From: an uncultured Caulobacteraceae bacterium
Lineage (GTDB): Bacteria; Pseudomonadota; Alphaproteobacteria; Caulobacterales; Caulobacteraceae
Assembly (NCBI GenBank): GCA_903923135.1
Contig: CAIXWN010000003.1
Coordinates: 1-64,000, forward strand
Direction of reading: 5' to 3'
Length of the DNA stretch: 64,000 bases
A program made the position numbers and the translations under genes. The notes under the pieces were generated by a model. That model worked only from the letters and a program-made list of their open reading frames with translations, did no database searches and was not told the origin of the DNA. Shown one piece after another: positions 9,125 to 21,100 of this stretch. The first letter of the stretch is position 1. Each line of letters starts with the position of its first letter.

Positions 9125-12100
9125 TTGCCCTTTCGCCGGTCGTCATCCGAACAGCTGTCGGATTCGTCAGCCAGGAACCCTAGCACGTCGACGATGATGA
9201 GCGGACGGTCGCCTTGGGTGGCGCCTCCGGCCGTCGCAGCCTGAGCCGCCTGCGCTGCGGCGGCGGAGGCGGCGTCTCCGCTCGACTGCACACCCACGTT
9301 CACGGCCGCCGGGCTGTTGTCGCCAGAGACGGTCCCCTGAGCCTGGATGGCGTTGGCGTTGGCGACCTGGAAAGCGGCGATGAAAACATTGCCCGCTGAT
9401 CGCACGCCGGCGTCCCCTGCGTCCACCGTTCCGCGCGGCGCGATGAGGAACACATCGGGCGCGAGAGATAATGGGCCCGACCCGAACGCCCCGATACCGG
9501 CGCCGGAGACGGCGCCTGCGCCGTTGACGCTGCTGTAGCCGTTCTCGTCGACGCGCACGATGACGGGTGGGATATCGGCGGTCGTTCGGGGGCCTTGCCC
9601 GGCGTTGACGTCGGCGTTTGACGACCAGATGGCGATATCGCCCCCTTCCTCCGTGAACGCCCGGCTCTGGTTGAGCAGGAAGTCGCCGTCCGTGAACGAC
9701 TCGATCGATCCGCCTTGCAAGGTCAGGACCCCTTCATAGGCAACCGGGATCTGGGTGATGGCGGCGGTATAGGGCGAAAGCGCCTGGCCGCCGGAGTAGA
9801 GCTGTCCGCCGCGATAGGCGCGCCGCGCGGCCTGGACGGATGTGCTCACCGTCGAACCGGCCAGAACGCGCCCGCCGGGACCAAGGATGAGGATGTCGCC
9901 GCCCTGATCCGTCTGGATGGTGGCCAGTCGCAGGTCCAGGTTACCCGTTTCCACGGTCGTAGACGCGCCCGACGGGCCTCCGTTGAGGCTGTTCTGCGTA
10001 TAGCCGTAGGCGCCGGGGAACAGGGTGTTCACCGCGGCATAGCCGCGGGTGTATTTCAAGTACGAGGCGCTGGCGGGGAGGGATGTCTGGATCAATTCGT
10101 TGAAATAGACGTCCTTGAGCAGGAACTCTCGCTGGGTCAGGTGCGGCAGGGTCAGGAAAGAGTCGAACGCCTGCTGATAGCTGACATTTTCGGAACCGTA
10201 GGCGGAGATGAGCGCCTTGGGGTCATTCAGCAGCAACCACGGCACGAGCGGCATCGTCTCGCCCGCCAGTTGCGGCAGATAGGAGAGCGCCTCGTTGAAG
10301 CTTGTCGCACCTCCTCTTGTCAGCCGCTGGGCATATTGCACAACGGCGGGAGCGTTGGCGCCCGGGCTGGAGAGCCCGGCGCTGGTGTCGTATCGGCTGA
10401 CGATGTCCGGCGCCACCGAGGTGATCCAGTCGACCAGGGACAGGGCGTAGATCGGTTTGGAGCGGTCCGCCGTCGTGACGCCGTTGACGTCTGTGGTCTG
10501 CAGGAATTCGTAGGCGGGCAGGCTGCTGACGCCGGCGGGCGAGAGATAGGCGGATATCAGCCCGGCGAAGTTCTGGCCGTTGGCGACTCCGAATTCGGTG
10601 AAGATGTCGGCGCTCTGCGAAGGCAGCCAGGGGTTGCGAAGATTGCCCGTCGTCAGGATGCCGCCGCCATAGGTCAGCACCCCGGTCGGCGAATCAGCCA
10701 CGCCAGTGTTGGCGTAACCATTTGTCACCGCGGCGTTCAGGAACGGTCCGGCGTCGCGGCCTGCCTCAAGAAAAAAGGCGCCCGGGCCGGAGATGATGAA
10801 TGTGTCGCCCTGCACGGCGGGGCGCTGCGCGCCGAAGCTCTGTGGGTTGACGCCGATCAGGGGCGCGGCCAACGTCGTGGTGGCGGTAATGTCGCGACCG
10901 GCGGTGATCCGGCTGATGTCGCTCGTCGCCACATTCTGACCCAGGAACACCATGTTGATGATGTCGCGGCCCGCGGCGACGCGGGTTTGTTTGGCCAGCG
11001 ACAGGATCAGGTCGTGGATATCCCCGCCCGCGACGATCCGGTTTGGCGTCGGGTCGCCGGCATGGGTGATCGATGGGTTGTGTTGCTCGCGGAGGATTAC
11101 GTCGGTGGTGTTCGACAACACCGTCGGAAAGGTGAATGAAAGACCGTTGGTGATGTTGGAGCCATCGAAGGCGAAGCTTGAAAAGGCGCCGGGCAACAGG
11201 GTCGGGTCGCCGTCGAGTTGGGCAACTGCCGACCTAGCGATATCGCCCCCCGCGAGCAGGGTCAGAGTGCCTGTCGGATCCGGGTAGAGCAGCACCTCAC
11301 GCGACGAAGTTGACAGGTCCAGAGCGCCAGTCAGCGCCACGGCCTCAAGCGAACCGGGATAGACCGCCGAGCTCACATTGCCCGACGAGCCGCCGCCCGG
11401 TGTAACCACATCGGCGCCAGTATTGGCGATCGTCACCTGCTGGCCGGCGATCACCGAGACGCCGGAACCGGCGGCGTAAAAGCCGTCCGACATGACGCTA
11501 CTCCCGGCGACGCCCAGAGCGGCGATGCCTTGCAGGCCGACCGTCCCGCCGGCGTCCAGCGAGACCGTAGCGTCGCTCAACCGGACCCGGAGTGTGTTGT
11601 CGACGAATAACACCACACCGCCGGCTCCCGTCTCGGCGATCTTCCCGGCGCTCGCTATGGACCCCTGGGCATGAAGGGTCGCGGTTCCGGCGGCGACATC
11701 CAGGCGTCCGCCGAGCAGGCTCCCGCCGGCTGTCACGGCCACGTCGCCGCCGCCGAACGCCGCGAGAACCCTGCTGGCCTGGCTGTCGGCTGCCGCGCCG
11801 GTGGTCACGGCGTCGGTGGCGACGATGGAGAGGTCGGAGACGTTCCGCCCTGCGCTGACGGATATGTCGCCCCCGCCGACCGTGCCGACGCCCTCACCGA
11901 ACAACTGCGGGTTGATCCTGATATTGACCAGCGAACCGATCGATCCCGTTCGCCACGGCTGGTCTCCGGATCCGATCCAGGCGTAGTTCTGGTTTATCAG
12001 CGCGACGACACCCACGCCTCCAAGACGGGCTTCCTGGAACGTGTTGCGGCGGCTGAGAACATCGACGCCGGCGTTCAGGTCTACCGATCCGCCTCCGTCG

Positions 12101-15100
12101 GCGTAGACCGGGTTGGCGATCAGAACGCCTGTGTAGCCGGTCCCGGGAAGGGCGGCGCCCGAGCCGACGCCATAGGAATAGGCGTTCTGGGGATCGTTGA
12201 CGAAGACATCGCTCGTGGCGGCCGTTGCGCCGAGGTCAACCGATACGGTCTCGCCGGTGGCGACGTCGGTCGCGCTGACGGCGCCCGGTTGGACGAGATG
12301 TCCCGCCGTATAGATAGCCGTTCCTCCGAGGTGCGGCCCGGATTTCGACGCCGCCACGACCGCGCCGGAACCGTTGAGGATCGTCGGGCTTGCCCCGTTG
12401 CGCAGATCGATATTGCCCGACGCCGCCACGGCGATCGAGCCGTCGCCGGTGCGGATGAGGGTCGGCGCCGTGGCGTAGCCCGTGCTCTTGGCGGTCTGGG
12501 TCTCCGGCGGCGCCTTGTATAGCGGCGCGACCTTGGCGAAGTTGTCGGAAACATACGACAGGAACTGCGCGGCCGACGCGAGCGTGGTTTCGATCTGACC
12601 TGTCGCCAGGACCTGCGCGGAATCCTGGGGATTGGTCTGGAAGAAGGTCTTGGCCAGACTGGCCAGAACGGTGCGGGTGGCCGGGTTCGCGGCGCTGTAG
12701 TCGATGATGCTGTAGGCGTCACTCTGAAGTCCCGTCTGCGCCGAAAAGGCGTCAAACCACTGCCCTGCGGGCAATGAAAACCCATCATTGTCGAGTAGAT
12801 TCAGGTTGTTGGCGTAACTGGTCGGCCCTTTGGCCGCTGAATAACTATAGACGTGCTGACCTTGGACGGTGACATCCGCGGCCGAACCGGTGATGACGGC
12901 CGTGGGGTTGACGCTCGGCGCGCCGGCCGAGCCAGTCAGGTCCGCTCCCGCCACCAGGCGATAGGACCACGAATCGACCACCCTGGGGCCGGAGCCTATG
13001 GGCAGCAGTGGGAACAGGTCTGCGCTGCCGAGGGGATCGCCCGTCCCGCCGCTGAGGGACCCGGTCGCCGCGGGCGTGTTTGCGGCGGCGCTGTAGGGGG
13101 CCGCCGGATTGTTGAAGGCGTCGGCGTTGAGGGTGCCGCCGGGCGGGGTCGTGGAATCGTTGTTTACGTTGTTCGACGGGAAGGCGATGTAGACAAAGTT
13201 GCCCGGCGGCGGGTTCGGGCCGTAGTCGGGCACGACAGAGCAGTCGCCGGTGATGCATCCGGGCGCCAGGGAGCCCTGATAGACGCGGGCGCCGCCGCCG
13301 AGGGCGTAGTTCAGGTATCCCGGGTCGGTCTGGTCCCTGAACTGGAAGAAGCCGTCGGTGATGCTGCCGTTCAGCGTCAGGCTGCCGCCCGCGCGGAAGC
13401 TGAGCACACCGGGTTCGCCGAGGAAGCTGCCCCCCACGCGGTAAGTCGCGGTCGCGTAGTGAGCGAGGATCTGGCCCTCGGCCCCCGATACAACAGCGTA
13501 TTGCCCGGGCAGGCCCGCATCGGGCGTCATCAGCCCCGCCGCCACCGCGCCGGAGACGTTCACGACCCCCGCACCGAGATTCCAGTTCGAGGCCAGGACG
13601 ACGTTGCCGGTGAAATCCAGCTCGATTCCGGGGCGGGGATGGAAATTCGTCGCCGTGGCCAGGCCGCCCAGGGCGGCGTAGTCGGCCGAGACATCGAAGG
13701 CGCGCACGAATCCGACGATCGGCCCGTTCGGGTCGGCGAGGGGGTTGATCTTTCCCGCGGCGGACGCTGAGAGATCAAGAACGATCGTGCCGTTAGACTC
13801 CGTCACGCCCACGTTGCTGGGGTTGGCGGCCATCGACGCCAGATCGAAGCGCCGGAACCCCTCCAGAACCACGCTGCTGGCGCCCTGCACTACGCCCTGC
13901 ACCGAGACGTTGACCGTGTCCGCACCGCCCTGGTGAAACACCGGAGCCCGGAAGGTGACTGACCCGCCCACATCTCCGGCGACATAGGTGTAGGCGGCGC
14001 CGTTGGTGCGGTTCATGTTGACGAGTCGATTGGCGGTCTGCACCGCCGCCACGTCGATCACAGCCCCCGGATCGACAGTGATTGCGCCGGCTCCGTCCAC
14101 GCCCAGCACGACCTGACCGCCGCTCGCCTGACGCGTGGAGGTGAGGCCGAAGCCGGCGGCGTGGGCGTCGATCAGCGCGGTCGATGTCAGATGGAGTCCT
14201 GAGGCCCCGAACAGACTGACGTTGCCCCCCTGCGGCCCAGCGGTGCTGACCGTGCCGCTCAGGACAACCTGCCCGCCGTCCGCCGTCAGTTGCACTGCGG
14301 ACGCCTGGAGCGAGTCTCCGGCGGAGAGAGTCAGATCGCCTTGTCCCGAGCGGATATCGATGACGCCGGTGAACTGGCGGCCGGACCCCGCGGCGAATGC
14401 CGAAAGGTCGAAGGCGCCGCCGGTGTCGAGCGTGAGGGAGCCGCCCCCGCCCGGCGCGGTTGCGTCGAAGGTCGAGGCGAGGCTGACCACGTCTGAGGTC
14501 ATGCCATGATAGGCGTAGACTTGGCCGTTCTGGGCCACGAGCGAAAGGGCGCCGGCCGCGCCGGCGCCGCCGCCTACCGACAGGGTGGAATTGTCGCTGA
14601 CGCTGATGTCACCGTTCAGGGCGGTGAGGGTGAGCAGGCCGCCCTGCGCCGAGACCGTCGTGGAATCGGCGGCGTCGCCGAACACCTTCTGATAGCCGGG
14701 CGTGGAGAGATCCGCTCCACCGGAAATGGCTATGCCCGAGTTCGACGTGATGCTCAGGGTCCCGGAGGTCGCCCGCAGTTCGGTCCCGGTGATGCTGACC
14801 GACGCGACGCCGGCTCCCGGCGCGGCCCCGCCATTGATCGTCAGCGAGGCGCCCGGACTGCCAGCCGGCGCGATGAAGCCGGCGGCCGGGGCCGGGTCGG
14901 CGATGGTGACCGCGCCGGTGGTGCGCAGGGTTAGCGACGGCGCCGGGGTTCCCGCCGCGCCGGATCCGGCGTCGCCGACGAACGGCGTGGCGATCGACAG
15001 CGCCGCGCTGCCGACGTTCAGAGAGAAGGGGCCACTGAAAAGCACGCCGTTGGCGGCCGTGAGGGAGACGCCGCCGTCCGTCCCATAGGTCTGGATCGCG

Positions 15101-18100
15101 CCGGAACCCAGGTCGATCTGGCTGGCGGACAGCGCCAGGGACCCGCTCCGGCACGCCAGAGCGCCCGCGCCACCACAGGCGCCGAAGGCCTGGCCGCTGT
15201 TCTGCAGCTTCAGCGCCCCGCTGACGTTGATGGTCACCAGCCCGTTATTGCGCAGCAACAGGCCCGGGGTGTCCAGGCTGAGCGACTTGAACGCATAGTC
15301 GCCCGGGGCGAAGGCGATGGGCTGGGGCGTTGACAGTGTCAGCGAGTCCACGCCGGCGAAAAGCGCCTGCAGCTTGGCGTCGACACTCAGGGCGCCGGCC
15401 ACGGCTGGACCAAAGCTGATATGCCCGGCGCCGATGGCCAGGTCCGATGCGGTCAGTGTGGCGGCGTCGGAAATGCCCAGGGCGTCGGAACTGTTCACCT
15501 CCACGGCCGTCCCGGCGAGACGACCCGCGCCCACCAGGACCGGGCCCGCGACCGTTGTGGCGTCCACGTTGAGCCGGGAGACCAGACGCTCGGGGCCATT
15601 GGCGACGCGGATGAAACCACCCTGAACGCTTTGAACACGGGTCTGGCCATCAGGGGCCAGGCCGTCAATGATGTAGGACCCCGTGGCGGAACTGGCGACG
15701 GCGCCTGTGGCCACGATCGCGGCGCCGTTGGCGAAGCTGATCTGCGCGCCGGCGCCATCGGTCGCCAACAGCACTTCCGGGGCCGTCAGGTTGACACCGC
15801 TGGCGACCGTGATCGATCGGGAGGTGACATCGAGCGACGTCGTGCCGTCGGCATTGTCGGTCCGCACGCCGCCGAGCAACAGGCTGGCGGCGTCAAGGTT
15901 GGATAGACTGGCGTCGGTAAGGACTATGGTTCCGGATTTCGCGGGCGCGAAACTGGCGGGATCGATGGTCAGGGACGCACCGCTGATGTCGACTTCTGAT
16001 CCCCGGCCGCCGGCGGCCGGCGTGGTCTCGAAGGGGGCGTTCAGGCTGAGCGCGGTGAGAGGATTGAGGATCAGGCGTCCGGCGTCGATCGGCAGCTGGG
16101 GGACAGGCAGCCCGTCGTGCGCGGCCTGGGCGGCGAAGGTCGTGTCGCCATAGGTCAGGGCGATGCGGGATTCCGCGCGGATCACCGCCTGCGACTGCAC
16201 GTCGAACACCGCCAGTCCGGGCGTCCTGGTGTTGACGCCGGCGACCCCGAAATAGCCGGAAGTGACGATCGAACCGTCCGATTGGACGACGCCGCCGGCG
16301 GGCGGGGGTGTCGCCGCCGCCGTGTCCTGCACCACGCGCAGGCCTCCGGGCAGCAGCGCGTACTTGGCTGGCAGCAGGGTGTACCAACCCGCCGCCAGCC
16401 CGGGCGCGGCGTTCAGATAGACCCGCTGGCCGGCCTGGGAGGGGCCGTACAGAGCCCCATAGCCTGAAGAATAGACCGGATCGAGCGCGGCGACGGCGCT
16501 GGCCGATAGACCGGGGACAATGGCGTAAATCTGCCGGCCGTCCGGGTACTGGTAGCCGTTGGTCGAACTGAACTGGTCGGGGTTGTACTGATCCAGCACG
16601 TCACGCGTGCCGCCGGCGCCCGAGATGAACTCATAGGCATAGACGTCGCCGCCGCCCTTGAGGTCGACGGTCGCGCCCGACTGAACGGCCACCGAACCAC
16701 CGGCTAGCCGCAGGACGCCCGCCGGCGGGGCCGTCAGCGGGCTGGCGAACGTGGGGGTGAAATACCACTCCTTCTGGTCCGTGGTGGTTCCGTAGGGGAT
16801 GACCACGCCATCGGCCGAAACCGAGGTGATGCTGCCGGGCTCGAGAGTCAGCGCCGTTGTGGCGGGGGCGAAGGGGCTCGCCGTCGAGCCGCCGAGGACC
16901 AGGGTCCCCAGGGGAACACGCACCACGCCGGCCTGATCCACCTGTGCGGCCTGAATTTGCAGGGCGCCGCCGGCTGAATAGGGGGTTGCGGGCGCCGCGC
17001 CCTCACCCTGGACCCGGATCAGGCCGGCCGCGCCGGTCGAGGTGATCGAGACGCTCGAGCCTGTGGTCGGGTAGACTTGAGCGGCCTGCAACGTCAGATC
17101 GCCGTTGACCGCCAGTTGCCCGATCAATGTGCTGGCGACGATGCCGTTGGACTGAGCCGTTAGCGGCGCGACGCCGATCAGGCGAAGATCGCCTGGTGTC
17201 GATAGCGTGGCCTGACCTATCGATGGATCGAACACCACCGCGCCGGTGACATCGATGGCGTCTGCCGAGAGGAAGAGAGAGCCGCCTCCCGCCGCCCCGG
17301 AAAAACCTCGGGGGTTCGGCGTCGACACCCCCTGAAAGGCTCCGTCGAGGCCGATGTAAGGCGCGGCTATCCGCAGTATGCCCCCGGCGCCGATGACCGG
17401 CGAACTGGCGTCGGCGATAACCTGGACGGTGTTGACGCCCAGGCCGGTGAAGGGCGATGACTCCACGAACAGACTTCGCGGCAGGGACAGGGTGACGTCT
17501 CCGACAGACGTCAGGCGCCCCTGGGCGACGAAGGACGCGAAACCGGCGCTGGTGATCATCGACGCCGAAATCGCGTTCGCGGTCGGGGCGAGGGGATCGT
17601 TCTGGTACAGAACGGGATCCAGCGTGGTCAGGGTTCCGCCGAGCGCAAGGGGCGCTCCGCCCCGCGCCTGAATCACGGCGCCGGTGATCTCGCCGCCCGA
17701 GGCCAAGGTCAGGGCGCCGCCGTCGCTCCAGATCGGCGTCGCCGCATAGCTGACGGCCGGCGCGCCGACCGGCGGCGCATCGGGGAGGGTCGGCCGATCG
17801 AACAGGGCCTGAGCTCCGGACAGGTCGACGCGGGCCCCGGGCGCGGCGTCGAGCGCGGCGGCGATGCCGATGGTGCTGTTGGCCAACTGGCCATAGACTG
17901 ATCCGCTGCTCACCGTGTGGAAGAGAGTCCCAGCGCCGTTGAGGGCGTTGATGGTGCTCAGAGATCCGCCGCTGATGACGACGCCATCGACGAAGTTGGC
18001 CAGGGTCAGGTTGCCCCGCGGCGTCGCCCGCGGGTTGATGATCGCCTCGCCGGAGAGGTCGGTGAGGCTTCCGGCGGACAGGCGTACGCCTTCACCGGCG

Positions 18101-21100
18101 GCGAGGTCGCCCAGAACATAGACCGGCGCCGCCGACGTCGCATCCGCCAGGGTCAGGGCGGACAATGAGGTCAGGGCGATGGCGGACTGGCCGTAGTAGG
18201 TGGGCAGGACCTCTGACTGGGTGATCGCGCCGCCCGGAAGCCGGATGACCCCCTCGTTGAACAACTGGCTCACCGTCAGCGCCGCGGCGGGGGCGCCGAC
18301 GACCTGCCCGCCGGCGATGACATGCAGTTCCAGCAATCCGCCCAGGCTGAGGGAGACCGCCTTCTGGTCCCAGGCGTCGGTCGGCACGGCCGGGGTCAGG
18401 ACTGAAAAGAGGCTTGCTCCGGTGCCAAGGTGCTGCAGGGCGCTGATCTGGTCGACGGTCAGCAGGGGCGAGAACATCGACTGGGTCAGCGACAAGGTCT
18501 GACCGCCGCCGACGGTCGCGACCTGGATGGCCAGGAGGGCGTTGTACCCGCCCAGCGCTCCGTTGAGGGTGTTGGTGAAGAGATCGGTGCCATAGGAGGT
18601 GATCCGGTAGCGGGCGAAACCGGTCGAGGCGAAGAAGTCCAGAGGAAGCACCGCGCCGCCACCCGCCGCGGTCACCGACGAGGCGCCGAACGCGAAGCTG
18701 GGGGTCGTGAGGGTGAACGTCCCGCCGCCGCCGAAACCCTGGGCGCGCACCGCGCCGTCGGCGATGGAGATATGGGTCGTCATCGACGCCGGGTTCACCG
18801 AGATCTCGTCGACCCCGTTGATCTGGGTCGCCGCGCCGCGCAGTCCTGAAAGCCCTCCGGCGACCGCGGACGCGCTGTTGGCGCTGATCTGGAAATAGGT
18901 GGTGTCGTCGTAAAGGCTGAGATTGCCGCCGTGGGCGGTGGTGACGATCCCTCCGGTCGGTCGCACATAGCCGCCGCCCGATACGTCTATGAGGGCCCCG
19001 GCGTTGATCAGTAAACTTCCACTCGCGTCGGTGGTCTGGGTGACGGGGTCGCCGAGGTTGGTGATCGCCGGGCTGGTCGTGACCCGTGGGGCGGCGGCCA
19101 GGGTGATCTCGCCCCCGTTCAGATAGGCCGACCCGACGATCTGTCCGGCGGCGACATTGAAATCATTGGCCCACCGGCCGGCGGCGCTGAGCGTTCCGTT
19201 CACCACGATGTCGAAGGCGCCGGGGCGGACGGGTTCGCTGACGAACAGAGAGCCGGCCAGAGGCGCAGTGGTCAGGTCGATCGATCCTCCTGGCGCGAGA
19301 ATCGATCCGTCCACGGTGATGGAACGCCCGGCGAGGGCCTCGAACAGCCCGCCGGCGGGCAGGGGGATTGTCGCGCCGGCGGCGACGTCGATCGCCCCGC
19401 TTGTGGCGAGGCTCAGTTGCGCCGCGCCGCTTGCCGACAGGTTGTCGGCGTTGAGGGTGATCGTCTCGAATCGTTGCAACGGTGTCGAGGCGGCGGCGTT
19501 CGCGGCGTAGGCCGCGGTCGGTTCGATCAATATGTCGCCCCCGCCGGTGGGCTGGCCCTGGCTGGTGGCGCCGGCGGCCTGGATCGAGACGAGGCCGCCT
19601 GTCGGGAGCTGAGACGGGGCGGCCTGCAGCCGGCGCAGATCGCCGTAGACAGCCGACGAGGCGGTTCCCGGGGCGGCCCCCACGATCTGCTCCGGACCGG
19701 CGACGACGCCGGCGAGGAGAGTCCCGTCCAGAACCGCCGCCGAGGTCTTTATGGCCAGGGTTCCGGCGTCGCGGCCTTCGATGTACTGGCCCGCGGCGTA
19801 GGACCCGGTGAGCAGCGGATCGACATAGACGTTGTTGATGCCCCAGCGTGGCTGGGCGGCGGTGAACCCGGAGTAGATGCCCAGATAGACGTCGTCCGGG
19901 TTGGCCTGGGAAATCGGAATCACCTGGCCGCTGCTGTCGACGAGGTAGGTCTGCTGGACGACACCGGCCTGATAGGTCTTCCAGCCGCCGGAGATGTCGA
20001 TCACCGCTCCGGGGCGGACGGTGACATTCGGAATCGCCGTCGTCACGGCGCCGCTGGACGAGGGCGTATAGGCAGCCGTACCCAGTGTGACCGACCCGCC
20101 GCTGGTGAGCAGCTCCGCCGCCGAAACGCCGACCTGCTGGGCATAGGCCGCTGCGGCGATCAGAGGAGAGCCCACCCAGGCCACGCCGTTGGCGTTCACG
20201 CCCGACAGGCGAGGGTCAAGGTAGACGGCAGCGCCGTTGAGAAAGCCGTTGCGGAAGGCGGGCGAGTTGGCGAGTTCGTTGCCCTTCACCGGATCGATCT
20301 TGATCGCGTTGCGCGACGCGGCCACCAGCACATCGGTCAGGCCGGCGGCGTCGATGGTCGCGCCCGAATCGACAACAACGCCGGTCAGCGCGTTGGTGGG
20401 GTCCTGGAGCAGGGTGGCCCCGGGGTCGGCCCCGATGGCGATCGCGCCGCCGGGAGCGTAGATCAGGCTCCCCGAGCCGATCGAGACCAGCGAGCCGGTG
20501 TCGCCGATCCTCACCTGGGAGGTCTTGAAGGCGCTGAGGGACGTGGCGTCCTGCGGAATGGTCTGGGCGCCGGAGTCCGGGCCTATGGCGATCAGCGCCC
20601 CGGGCGCCAGGGTGATCCTCTGGCCGGACAGGGTCACGTCCCCGTTTTCCGAGACGCTGGTCGTCGAGGTGATCACCCCGGCGTCCTGCACCGCGCCTCC
20701 GGACGTCGCGCCGATCGAGACATAGCCCCGCGGCGCCGCGATGAGACCACTGGCGGCGTTGGTGACGCTGTCGGCGGCGTCGACGGTGAACTTGGTGGCG
20801 CTCACCACCAGACCACGGACGTTGGGATCGACGCTGTTGGCGTCGCCGGCCGAGGCGGTCAGCTGGATGTGCCGGCCCGACTGCAGCGCAATCTCGCCAT
20901 CGGCGGACGAGAGCTGTCCGGCGTTGACGACCGTGGGCGCCAGAAGCATCAGATAGCCGCCGTCGCCGCTGTTGAGGCTGGCCCCGGCCGCGACCTGCAC
21001 GCCGCCCTCGGTCGGCTCGAAGCTGAAAGGGGTTAGGGCCTGGGCCGAAAAGGTGTCGATGGCGCCGCCCGAGGTCAGGGTTTGCTGTTCGGCGTACCCC

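Noticed and set aside
19417-21036. 539 aa plus-strand ORF opposite the giant exoprotein (also 9715-11139, 12853-13770 and others)
   Set aside because: Shadow ORFs of the repeat-rich exoprotein gene; Gly/Arg/Asp-rich with no start context or domain.
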